A stretch of DNA of 64,000 nucleotides from Rhodeus uyekii (taxonomy: Eukaryota; Chordata; Actinopteri; Cypriniformes; Acheilognathidae): NCBI GenBank assembly GCA_037043235.1, contig JAWRVZ010000245.1, forward strand, positions 1 to 64,000, written 5' to 3'. Of the stretch, positions 41,248-51,583 are shown in pieces (position 1 is the stretch's first letter; every line of letters begins with the position of its first letter). The notes below the pieces were generated by a model that was not told the origin of the DNA, did not search any database, and worked only from the letters and a program-made list of their open reading frames with translations. Position numbers and translations under genes: made by a program.

Positions 41248-41295
41248 GCTGGGACACACCCAGATGACGGCGTCGCTGAGGTGGCATTGGTATAC

Positions 41296-41849
41296 ATCAA
41301 ATTACTGTAAATAGCGTGCATATAATTTGGTGTATATGATGATTTGAGTTTAAGTAAAGCAACAGGTTGAACAGATGGACTGTGAACATATTTTATTTAT
41401 CGTGTAACAGGTGATATAAGCTATTCTGGGTTTAATTTCCTTTTTACAGGATTACTTCTCTCTGGCGCCCAAACAAACATTATACACAAGCTTAACTTAA
41501 TCATAATTCCAGAGCGCCACTGTTACAATGCATTCTAAAAGGCTAAAGATACAACTCGAACATAAACTTTATACAAAATGATGTGTGCACAATTTACAAA
41601 TACAGCATAAGAAAATTAAATGGCAGTCCTTCTACATGAGTGTTTAAACTGTGATATTCGTTCTCATCTGTCTATGAAGCGACCAGAAGATACATGATAG
41701 GCCCAAGCCTCCACATGAAAAGTGTGTTTAACTGTTTTTCTATTACATGTACGACTGTTAAACCTTCTGTTAAAACAAGATGATCAAGTAAGTTACACAT
41801 TACAAGATGTCACGAGCACACTATTTGGTCTTAATTTATTTGTAATTTA
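41296..41849. other. No recognisable gene
   Basis: AT-rich. TGAGTGTTTAAACTGTGATA and CATCTGTCTATGAAGCG near 41640-41690 faintly resemble the exon-like repeats at 36.1-36.7 kb on the other side of DIRS B. Confidence 0.35.
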
Positions 41850-42005
41850 GGCTTTCCAGTAGAGAGTGGTGCTTGCAACGCCAAGGTCATGGGTTCGATT
41901 CCCAGGGAAAGCAAGAACTGATTAGAATGTGAATGTGTTTCTTGAATGCAATTCAGTCGCTTTGGATAAAAACGTCTGAAAAATGCATAAATGTTAATGT
42001 TGTCC
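41850..42005 (+). repeat. tRNA-derived SINE, 5'-truncated
   Basis: GCTTGCAACGCCAAGGTCAT, GGGTTCGATTCCCAGGGAAA (B box) and GCAAGAACTGATTAGAATG match the SINEs at 15.9-16.3 kb; the tail is TCGCTTTGGATAAAAACGTC. Confidence 0.8.
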
Positions 42006-42189
42006 CTCACCAGCTGAATGCCATAAATTATTAACATATCTTAATTTTTCACAATTGTAAATATTTTTTTAGCTTAAATATTAGTATTAGCATCAAAGCG
42101 CATTCCAATTGCTATCAAGTGCTAGTGAAGAGATAATCTACAGATTTTAATTGTTTATATTGAACATTGTACATCACACTCTGTGTATT

Positions 42190-43920
42190 GCCGTGTGCGA
42201 TTGTAATTGAAGAATTGTTTCCAGTTTAATACATTTGATGTGATTGCTGTGTTAGAGACGTGGCTTGATAATGAGAAAGCACAAGATGTGGAACTGGATT
42301 TATGTAATTTGTATACGATTAACAGAGTTAACAAAAAAGGAGGAGTTGCTTTATATGTTAATACAGCGCTAAAATGTAGTTTGATTAAGAGTACTATATG
42401 TCATGGACTATAGAAAATATTCTGGAATGCTTAACCATAGAGATTGACATTGAAAGATCTAAAATTATAATTATTAGTTGTGTGTACAGAACACCAGGAA
42501 CATGTATTACGTAGATTTCATACATTTATGAATAAATTAGTAGGTTTGTTAAATAAATGGAATGAGAACAAGTTTAAAATTATATGTGGAGATTTTAACA
42601 TTGATTTGTTAAATCTAAATGGACATAAGAGGACATCAGATTTTATAGATACAATGTATAGCAAAGGTATATTCCCGGTGATTACAAAACGAAGTTGAAT
42701 AACATCTGACACTGCTACTTTAATTGATAAAACATATACTAATGAAACGGGAGGGAAAATTGTACGAGGATTATTTGTAAATGATATGACTGATCAGTTT
42801 TTGCAATCTTTCAAAGATTTTTAACAAAACCAAATGAAAATAGGACAACGTTAAAATGATTCGACATGGAACACCAGAAGCCATTGCTGCCCTTGGGGAG
42901 GATTTAAAGAAACATGACTGGAGTGAGGTTTATGCTAATTAGATCCTAATAGAGCCTATGGTGCTTTCTTAACCGTACTGACTGAAAAATATGAAAAGCA
43001 TTGTTTTTTCAATAAGTTTGAAAGGAAGTGCAAAAATATGGACAAACCATGGATTACAAATGGAATAGAGAAGGCGTGTAAAAAGAAGAATGCATTATGT
43101 AGGACATTGATTACAACAAGGACAAAACAAGCTGAAAATAATTATAAAAGCATTACATAAAGCTAAATATATTCTGAACGAAAACTCATTATATATTTTG
43201 TATTGTGCGTTCATAGTTCCATACATGACCTATTGTGTGGAGGTTTGGGGACATACATATAAAACCAATACATATGTTACATATGTTATGTCCATGAGCA
43301 CCTAACATGACACACACACACTTAAAAAAAAAATCCTTTTCTCTATTCCCCATGCTTGTGCTATTTGTGTTCAGAATGTTTGAAACTTTGTATTGTAAGT
43401 GCTCTTATGTGTTTTTGCATCCTTTGGACAAATAGCTTCTATACTCCTCAAATTGTAAGTCGCTTTGGATAAAAGCGTCTGCTAAATGAGTAAATGTAAA
43501 TGTACAAAAAAAGAGCGATAAGGGTTATAAAACACGTTGACTATTATGAACCAACAAATCAATTGTTTAGTCATTTAAAAGCTTTAAAATTTGTTGATAT
43601 AGTTATATATATATATATATTCTATACTGTATATTCTATATATATTATATACTGTACAGACAACGTATAAGGTCCATAATAATTTGCTTCCAAACTGTAT
43701 CCAGAGGCTGTTTGAAATAAGAGGAAGTCAGTTTAAACTGAGAGGAATGCATGTGTTTAAAAAAATAAGGGCAAGAACTGATGCATATCTGTCAAAGGCG
43801 TTAATCTATGGAACAATTTGCAAAAGGATTTAAAATTGTGTAATTCACTCTGTAAATTCAAGAAAATGTTTAAAAACAAGGTGGTAAATAATTATTTAAT
43901 TCAATGAGTATCATTTTTCT
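42190..43920 (+). pseudogene. Decayed LINE with AP-type endonuclease, RT largely deleted
   Basis: 42207-42700 reads FDVIAVLETWLDNEKAQDVE, NRVNKKGGVALYVNTALKCS, ISCVYRTPGT and IICGDFNIDLLNLNGHKRTS: an endonuclease with ETW and GDFN motifs. The bulk of RT is deleted. C-terminal pieces follow: FIVPYMTYCVEVWGHTYKTN (43211-43275), KRAIRVIKHVDYYEPTNQLF (43510-43570), and NNLLPNCIQRLFEIRGSQF (43678-43740). A SINE-type insertion with the tail GTCGCTTTGGATAAAAGCGT lies at about 43300-43503. The family differs from the L2-type LINEs; clade not decided. Confidence 0.78.
43300..43503 (+). repeat. SINE-like insertion in the decayed LINE
   Basis: Splits the C-terminal coding trace; its 3' end is GTCGCTTTGGATAAAAGCGT followed by CTGCTAAATGAGTAAATG, the tail type of fish tRNA SINEs. 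The head is not recognisable as tRNA. Confidence 0.55.
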
Positions 43921-44539
43921 TTTCTGTTCTGTATAATTTTCTGCATAATGTGTTTTTTTCTCTCTCTTGTCTTATATAATTTAATACCTTTGAAAAAGTG
44001 ACGCTCATTTGATTGATAATTATGTATAAAGGTTAGACGTGATAAGCAGAGGCTTATCCTGTGGCTGTTAAACACATCAAGTGAATCATTTAAAATGTAT
44101 GACTAAACTTTTTCTTTTGACAAACCTACAATTAGAATGTCTTCTGATGTGATCATGATGTCACAAACAGAGGATCTAAAGTTTTCAAACAGAGTTATCA
44201 TGTGCAAACGAGTCCTGTTCTTTACCTTCACAACTATAATTGCTGTTATTATTTATTGTATTTTAATTATCCTGATGATCAAAATACAATACATAATAAC
44301 AGCAAAGGTCTTGTTTATAGATAACAGACAACATGCATTGCTTTAGTGATGTGTAAGTGTTTCAATTATGGGTGTTTTTATTTTTATTTCCAATTTGAAG
44401 GGAAATGTGCTTTTGTTCATTGAAATAAACACACACACAAACAGTTTTGTCGATTTGGTCTGAAGATCAGGTATATGAGTGAATGTTATCACTGAGTGGG
44501 GCCTCAAAAACTACTTTTGAGTTGAAAGATACTATTCGC
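43921..44539. other. LINE 3' UTR-like and unassigned sequence
   Basis: GATAAGCAGAGGCTTATCCT near 44040 fits the 3' UTR of the preceding LINE. An open frame at 44137-44346 has one hydrophobic segment (TTIIAVIIYCILIILMI) but no other support as a gene. Confidence 0.35.
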
Positions 44540-44852
44540 TTGTATATATATATATTCTTTGATTTTTCTTACTTGTACCTATATTCTTTTCTTTGTCTTA
44601 TTTTTCATATGTTCTTTTCCTTTTTCTTATTTGAATGCATTGTAAAGAGTGATTTATAATCAAGTTAGGGATTTTTATTAGTTAAAACCTTTCTTTACTT
44701 TTCTGTATTTTTCCATAGAGAAAGGATGAATATGGTCTGCACGTCTCACCAGATAGAGAATGTTATCAGATTGTTTTGGGTATTCTTTCTGCTGATAGTT
44801 GGAGCCTGAGCCGAGTTCAGCCTTGGAGAAGCTGTGCGTGTGTGTGTGCGTG

Positions 44853-44908
<56 letters not shown>

Positions 44909-45297
44909 TTAATATGGTCTGTGTTGGTGAGGTGGTTAGCTGGCACCATAAAACTTGCCATAAAACTTGACAAGCCACGTCACGAACCCGTTATCAACGA
45001 AGATATGCTTCAGACTGTCTGCTCTTGTGTGGAAAATTACTAGTTTTGTTTACTAGCTTTCTTTCTTTCTTAGCCAATCAGAATCATGTAAACGTCATCA
45101 TTGACGTGGTTAGCACCCTCTGTTAGAGAATAATTGCTGTAACAATGTTATTGTAAGTGGGGCGGCCTACGAACTCCTTGTGAGACCTGAAGCTTCTGCT
45201 GATGAAACTGAAACTAAACTTCACTAAAATGTCTTCTATTGACTGCACTTCTGACTCCTGCTCTTCATTCAAGTCTTAACTGTAAATCCCCTACAGA
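44540..45297 (+). repeat. CA-cored interspersed repeat, copy 3 (longest)
   Basis: Carries both flanks known from copies 1 and 2: TAATCAAGTTAGGGATTTTT and GTTCAGCCTTGGAGAAGCTG before a TG/TGCG tract (44835-44909), then GACAAGCCACGTCACGAACC, GACTGTCTGCTCTTGTGTGG, GTGGGGCGGCCTACGAACTC and TAAATCCCCTACA at the end. The CA ending, the GACTGCACTTCTGACTCC region and non-coding nature would fit a solo LTR, but no TG start or matching partner is certain. Confidence 0.75.
44835..44909. repeat. Compound (TG)n(TGCG)n microsatellite
   Basis: TG dinucleotides grade into TGCG tetranucleotides (GCGT units) at the core of repeat copy 3. Confidence 0.96.
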
Positions 45298-47559
45298 GTA
45301 AACATTTTTAAAAACTGTATGATTAAAACGTTTGGGTAAGATAAACTTGATTCATATAACGCTTTTGTGAAAAAGTCATTTTACATAATATATTTTCAAT
45401 AGTTTTAATGTACAACAGTCTGATTAATTCTCTAATCAGAGGTTTATAACAAGTTATAACAAGTTTTCACTAGTATTAAATAACTAAATGTTAAACTTTT
45501 TAGTATACAATCTGAAGATAAATCAAAACAGTATAAAAACATTTTTCATCACAATGAGATAACAGCTAAGAGGAACCTTTATTTAATACATGGAGTAAAA
45601 TCTTAAATTGCTTTTGTTTTTGCAGTATAAATGCGCACGTTCTGATCACAAAGGTGTCGACTTACAACATGCTTTTGTTTTATATATTTTTACTCATTTA
45701 AGACATTAAATAGCTTGAACAGTATTTAAACATTTTATTATTTAGATCAACATTTTACATATTACTCAGATATTTTCAAAGTGAAGTGAATGAATTCTTC
45801 AAGAATAAATTTTATTGGTATAATTCATTTGAACAACATTAGTTAAAAGGTATAATGTATATAAATGGTCATAAATGATCTTTTGAGACATGCAGGTTAG
45901 AGAAATCACCAACCTTTGAGTCCAGAGTCTGCCATGCTAGAGTTGACGCTTGTCTTCACTTGTACGCTGACAGGAATTGACACACTGACCAATCAGGATC
46001 ATCACGGAACTGCTTCCTCGTTCCTGACCAATCACAGGACACCGTGGCTCTGCCGAAAGTTTCTCCATAAACTTATCAAGATCAAATAAAATAAATAAAA
46101 CATTTTGCATTAAGAAAATGAAACATATTTTGCACTGTAACCTGATTTTCATGACAAACAAACACATTTAGCCCTTAAATTCTCATGACTGTAATAGGGA
46201 ACTTTAATGGAGTTCACTAAAAGAACGGAATGGGACTTTCTTTGCAACTCAATTATTATTATTTTATTTTAAGTAGCATTTAATCTGTTCTACTTTAGAA
46301 CACACATATATGAAACAACAACAAAAATAATAGTAGTACATTTCATAAACAAGTCGTCTTTCTGTTCCAATCATTCAAAATGACAGTTGTGTTCACGTAA
46401 CACACCTGTGTGGTAAAACACATCCGCAACTCTCGCTCTACAAAATAAATGTGTGTTAAGCGCACTAGGTAATTACTTGCAGAACACAATTTATGCCATG
46501 TACATTACTAAACTAGGAAGTATATCTTTAACATGCTAAATATCAGGCTTTTAGAGGACTCCTTGAAGAGGTGAGGAGATGGATGTTGACAGCGATATCT
46601 CTCCACGCTACCAATCACACATACAAATTAGATTGTGTAGCTTTAATCGCCCATGCAAAAAGCTATTGCTTTGAATAAGATTGAATAAGAAACAAATATG
46701 CCATTGTCTTCATAAATGTTTATGTTCTCATGAGAAAAGGTCAACAGTCACACAGATATCCGAATCCTCCTGCGTTTGTATCTCTCATCTTCAAAGCTAA
46801 AGACTTCTCTCTATACCTCTAGCTGTGATGTGTAGCTCATACACACCATATGTGTTTTACATTTCCTTAAACTGATCATCTCTTACTTGTTAATTCTGCA
46901 GAACAGAAAGTGCACAATAATCAATAATATCAAGAAACAGTTAGAATTATGGATTTAAAAAAAAAAACATAACATATGAATATAAATTCCACCGTTTTTT
47001 CTTGATTTCAACTTAAATGAAGTAAAAAATAAAGTAAAATAACTTACAAATAAAGTTAAAATAAAATGGCAGAATTAAAACGCAAGCACCATTTTAGAGC
47101 ATTAATGCCACATAATGCCAAATTAATGCCACATATTCTGCCTAATATCATGCAATATAAATAGTAAACAAAGTCCAACATAAATTCTGCCTCATACTGG
47201 GGAAAAAACAACAACAAAAATCCCTGAAAGGCATTGTGTAGTTTCAAAGGAGCAAGTCTCTCATATCCTTGATAACCATGTTTATAAAGCTAACGGTGTG
47301 GAGCTGCAAACCACGACAATGAGTTTATGAAAGAAATATTGCACAAATCAAGCTATAACAACTATTAATATAACTATATTATTGTTAATATAACAGATAA
47401 TAATAATTCAATAACATATTTCAAATGAAATCTATGAATGATAACAATTTTAATAATAATACACAAAAGGGTCATGTATTTGTTCTTTTATTATGAAATA
47501 TAGGAATTATTAATAAAGGAACTTTATTTTTAACAAATGATGTGGGCCTAATAAAGAAA
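45298..47559. other. Large stretch with no recognisable gene or element
   Basis: AT-rich, short open frames only. A block near 45455-45495 (TTTTCACTAGTATTAAATAA) matches, inverted, the flank of the duplicated UTR segment at 27970-28003. I see no splice-bounded exon or repeat end with confidence. Confidence 0.4.
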
Positions 47560-47937
47560 TGTTATGAATCTGCTTGTAACACAGGGGTGACTCAGGTAGA
47601 GAATCCAGGCAGAGGTCAAAAGGCAGGCAGACAGGTTCAGAAACGGGTAAACAGCAGTGCTGGCAACAGGTAAACAGTCAGATGAAATAACGCTCAGAAA
47701 TGCTAACCGGGGTACAACAAGACTTCGCTCTGAGCTGTGGGGTGACCGGGTTTAAATAGTCTCTGAGAATGGGTAACAGGTGGAGAAGCAAGCAGTCCTG
47801 ATGGAATTCAGCTGTGTATGTGTGTGATTAGTCCGGTGTGATGGTTGCTGGGAAATGTAGTGTGTGAGGTGTCAGTATAAATGTGTGAGCTCCCTCTGGT
47901 GGCCAGGGAGGGGAGCGCAGAGCTCATATTCATAACA
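47560..47937 (-). repeat. Probable solo LTR, 378 bp
   Basis: Perfect 10-bp terminal inverted repeats TGTTATGAAT and ATTCATAACA with TG...CA ends. On the minus strand a TATA-like GACTATTTAAACC lies mid-element, and CTCTGCCTGGATTCTCTACC precedes the end, both usual for vertebrate gypsy LTRs. No internal region and no clear target duplication. Confidence 0.7.
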
Positions 47938-48866
47938 CTGCTATGAATTAGCGCAGTTGGGAGTATGATTTACTTAATTGACTTGTGTTTCTGTAGTCAA
48001 ATAAGAAAGGCAAAAATTAAATGCTGAAAAGTAAACTATTATTTTTCCTCATGGATTTTGATGTACTGATGCATTTGAATTATTTTATAAAGGGATATTT
48101 ATGATTAAATGGATATTTATGACTTCCATAACAGATTCAAAATAATAATAATAATCTGAGAAGGAACACAAAATGGATCATTAACTCAGCAGCAGTTGGG
48201 GGGAGTTTGGTAGCGTTTCCATCAAAATGATGATGACGACACACTTATGGACTGTCTCTCTCATACTGACGAGACTGAAGGTGTGTATGGCAAGCGTTCT
48301 TGATGACTCAGAGTCGGAATCTGAATCTGATCCATCGTCCCTGGAAGACAATTTGGCAACTGAATACAGAATGTTTGGCTCATTTCATTTGTCCTTGAAC
48401 AGGAGCCGGCCGTCAGACTCCATGCCTCCCTGAAACATCAACCACAAACGGCTGTCGCACTCACTCAGTTTGAAGGGATCTGTGGCTTTCGGCCAATGGA
48501 TGAAATCGTGGGTTTCCTCAGAAGGGAGTGTTTACTGCACTGAACAAGACAACACTGTTTTTCAGCTGATGTTCATTTACCCTAATGTGAAGATCTATGA
48601 TGAAATATGTTTTTATTTTAAACACTAAGACGACATGCAATATAGTAGTTAAAAAATAAAAACTGTCTTTGTTTTTGTCGAATAAAAGATGTGTTTGCCA
48701 TATTTTAATTAAATCCCTTCTCTATTAAAAGGATGCAATTTCTACCCAGTGTTTTACTTAATATTTGCAACCCAATTTCTCAGTTTTCATTTAAGTGTCT
48801 TGTTTCACCAGTTGGCCGCTATGATAGACAGCCGATAATAAATCAGGAAAATAGTGCGATTGTGTG

Positions 48867-48867
<1 letters not shown>
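47938..48867 (+). other. Non-coding, with one short acidic open frame
   Basis: Frame 48227-48433 encodes an acidic Ser-rich segment (DDSESESESDPSSLEDN) and ends SDSMPP-stop; a second frame continues SVAFGQWMKSW. It might be a remnant of a coding exon, but no family or splice site is recognisable. Confidence 0.25.
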
Positions 48868-48903
<36 letters not shown>

Positions 48904-49190
48904 AGTGAGAGAGTGTGTGAGTGTGCATATGTGTGTGTGTGTGTGTGTGTGTGTGTTTGTGTGTGTGCGTGTGTGTGTGTGAGAGTGTGCATGTGTGTGT
49001 GTGCGAGTGTGCGAGTGAGAGAGTGTGTGTGAGTAAGACAGTGTGTGTGTGTGTGCGCACATGTGTGTGTTTGCGTGAGAGTGTGTGTGAGTGTGCATGT
49101 GTGTGTGTGTGCGTGAGTGTGCGTGTGAGTGTGCATGTGTGTGTGCATGTGTGTGTGCGTGAGTGTGTGTGCGCGTGAGTGCACTAACAC
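48868..49190. repeat. Long imperfect (TG)n microsatellite
   Basis: About 320 bp of TG with interspersed GAGTG, GCATG and GCGTG variants. Open frames across it (Cys/Val or His/Thr repeats) are artefacts of the repeat. Confidence 0.97.
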
Positions 49191-49267
49191 ATGAAATAAA
49201 GATAGTATTTTGGGTGACAAAGTGAGAACATCAGTTCAGTCGCATGTAATATAATTACAATAAAAAT

Positions 49268-49748
49268 TGTAAAAAAAGAACGTGGAGCCCACGTTCACGG
49301 TCTGCCTGTTACAGCTCCCTCTGCGACCACTTCCTGTTTGGGGACTATTTAAGGGCAAGGATCATTCATGGACTTGGCGATGTATTGCATGGGCTGCCCC
49401 CCACTCTATGGGCAGTACCGCTGTACTTAGCCGTCTCGTCTCGTCTCGTCTCGTCTCGTCGTTATGTTATGTTATGTTATGTCTAGCCATGCTAATGCTT
49501 TACTTGGTTTCTTGCTTTGTCATGTTTTGGGGTTTAGTTCCATGTCATTTCATGTTGAACAGTTTAGTCTATGGGAATGCCGTAACCTTGCTGGTAGCAC
49601 AGCCCTACTAAGCCTTAGCTAGTACCGCTAGTGGTAATGCCAAGCAACCTTACTGGTAGCATAGCTTTCTGTACCATGTTTGTAATGTTGAGCTTATGCC
49701 ATGTCATGTCCAGCCCTGCCTTGTGTAGCTATGTCATGTTTCATTGTT
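49268..49748 (+). repeat. LTR-like sequence, 5' part, split by LINE copy 2
   Basis: Starts TGTAAAAAAAGAACGTGGAG; has a TATA-like GACTATTTAAGGGC at 49350 and two adjacent pentanucleotide tracts, (CGTCT)n at 49432-49461 and (GTTAT)n at 49461-49482. The matching 3' part is at 54771-54977 and ends CCTCCTGTCATTACA. Together about 690 bp with TG...CA ends and TGTAA/TTACA inversion. No internal element genes, so solo if real. Confidence 0.55.
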
Positions 49749-50002
49749 CCTGCTTTGCTACTGTTCGGACGCTCTTGCTTACAGCTCTGCGCTTTGCTCT
49801 ATTGCTTTTATATTTTATCTCCAAATTTTAACTTCAGCAAATCAGCACAGTGCTCAAACGACAAATATTGGCACCAACAAAGTTTCTAACTGGAAGAATT
49901 GCAACAAAAAAGGGGAATTTTTCTCAAACCAGCCTCCCATTGACGGCAGCCATCAGCTTACATTCCGGAGAAGGGAAAACACAGCTGCCTACACTAAATA
50001 AT

Positions 50003-51583
50003 ATGCCTCCTCTGGTTGAAGAATCTACCTGCTGCACAAACTGCCACAGACTTCTACAAAGGATTGCAGTTCTTGAAACAAAGCTACTTGTGGGACTACC
50101 AAACCAGACGGAACACACAACAGAGCTTCATCATGGACGTCCCCAGCACACAGCCGGTGAGTCCCATGAATCTAATGCTCCTAAACAGGCCATACTGAGT
50201 GCCAAAAATGATCAACATACTAATCGATGGCACAAACAGGGAGCGAGACCCAAAGGCACTCGAGACATCAGATTGTCTCGAGTATCGCATTTTGTAGCGT
50301 CTTCTACCCCAAACACTAGCTCCCTACCACCGCCAATACATCTGGAGAACAGATTTGAAGTGTTAATGAATGTGAGTGAGGAATCTCCAGACATGATGAA
50401 TGTGGTTGAGGAATCCCCAAACATGATCGGACACAGATCAAATCAGCTAGCAGCTAACACCGATGCTAACTGCGGCTCAAGGTGGAGCAGACAGCGACAC
50501 TCAGCTCTTAGAGCAGCCGAGCCCAGGACTCTGATAGTGGGTGACTCTATTATCAGAAATATTAGCAGCAGGGATACAACTACATGCTGCCTTCCACAAG
50601 CAACAGTTTCTGATGTAAACAAGGAACTTAAGAGCATTCTGATGAAATATAAAACTGCAAACCGACTAATCATCCATGTGGGAAAGAATGATATTCGGAA
50701 GGAGCAGTCAGAACTCCTTAAAAGGGATTTCAATGAACTTTTTGAAATGCTCAGAAGTCTAAAAGTTCAGTCGTTCATCAGTGGACCACTCCCAGCAAGA
50801 GGAACAAATAGATTTACACGTTTGCTTGGGCTTAATACATGGCTGCAAAAAACCTGCAACTTAAAGGGACTGAATTTCATCGACAACTTCAATCTGTTTT
50901 GGAGTCAGAGACAGTTGTTCACACATGATGGCCTACACCCAAACAAACTGGGCTCAAGAGTGCTAAAGGACAATATCTACTTCTCCCTCCATCATCCTTC
51001 AGCAGTGTGTGCAAATCCACCTAATCTGAATGGCACAAACACACCTGGACAGAGTACAGCTGACCACAGGACTTCATTTCAGCACCTGAATGGACATGCG
51101 GCTGACACATCCCACAAGGACAGCGATAACACCACGCAGCCACAACAACCACTGTTCACGGACACAATCCTGACTGAGCCCTGCCCAGAGAGCTCACCGA
51201 TAGACAGTGACGTGTTAGAACTGCTCCAAGTTTCAGCAGCCAAGGACGACTTTCGGGAAAACAGCCAGGGCCAGGACAACATATTACAGCCACCAGTAAC
51301 ACCAGAGCAACAGCCTCTCTCACCGGATACATTATCCCTCTCCCCAGCATCCCCCCTGCTGTGTTTCTCTGAGAAAATGGAGGAACTGGTGTATGCTGGA
51401 ACCAAACTCGCCCACTCTTTTGCTGCAAGCCCCCAGACATCAACAAAAAAGCGGCGAGCTCCACAACCACCAAAGCCTGTGAGCCCAGCTCAACCTCCCA
51501 TTCCTCCTGCGAGAGCTCTTCGGCCGCTACCACAACGCGAATCACTAGGTGAACCAAAAACAACTGATAAAAGCTCTCAGTGA
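50003..51583 (+). CDS. LINE copy 2 ORF1: SGNH/GDSL-esterase-type ORF1 protein
   Basis: 526 residues from the ATG MPPLVEESTCCTNCHRL; the open frame extends upstream without ATG to 49850. Domain order as in copy 1: CTNC with leucine-rich helix at the N-terminus, SGNH esterase fold at ~180-330 with IVGDSII, HVGKNDI and DGLHPNK (catalytic Ser, Asn and Asp-x-x-His all present), then a Pro/Ser-rich C-terminus ending LPQRESLGEP and KSSQ-stop. Relative to copy 1 it has two extra residues (SQGQDN) and a seven-residue shorter segment near the end, both in frame. UGA terminates it and ORF2 continues in the same frame. Confidence 0.92.
   Translation: MPPLVEESTCCTNCHRLLQRIAVLETKLLVGLPNQTEHTTELHHGRPQHTAGESHESNAPKQAILSAKNDQHTNRWHKQGARPKGTRDIRLSRVSHFVASSTPNTSSLPPPIHLENRFEVLMNVSEESPDMMNVVEESPNMIGHRSNQLAANTDANCGSRWSRQRHSALRAAEPRTLIVGDSIIRNISSRDTTTCCLPQATVSDVNKELKSILMKYKTANRLIIHVGKNDIRKEQSELLKRDFNELFEMLRSLKVQSFISGPLPARGTNRFTRLLGLNTWLQKTCNLKGLNFIDNFNLFWSQRQLFTHDGLHPNKLGSRVLKDNIYFSLHHPSAVCANPPNLNGTNTPGQSTADHRTSFQHLNGHAADTSHKDSDNTTQPQQPLFTDTILTEPCPESSPIDSDVLELLQVSAAKDDFRENSQGQDNILQPPVTPEQQPLSPDTLSLSPASPLLCFSEKMEELVYAGTKLAHSFAASPQTSTKKRRAPQPPKPVSPAQPPIPPARALRPLPQRESLGEPKTTDKSSQ

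Larger units (their letters stand above)
36949..41295 (+). mobile_element. DIRS-type element B, right end missing
   Basis: Left ITR starts GTTCCCTTTCAGGGAACTCG; gag, a badly decayed RT and a recombinase follow. Similarity to DIRS A stops at GGTGGCATTGGTATA (41295), directly before the position of the ICR, so ICR and right ITR are absent. No LINE interrupts gag. Confidence 0.9.

Noticed and set aside
44137..44346. Short frame with one hydrophobic segment
   Set aside because: AT-rich sequence easily gives hydrophobic codons; no other support.
48843..49220. Long His/Thr- and Cys/Val-rich open frames on both strands
   Set aside because: They are translations of the TG/CA microsatellite; no codon-level or domain evidence.
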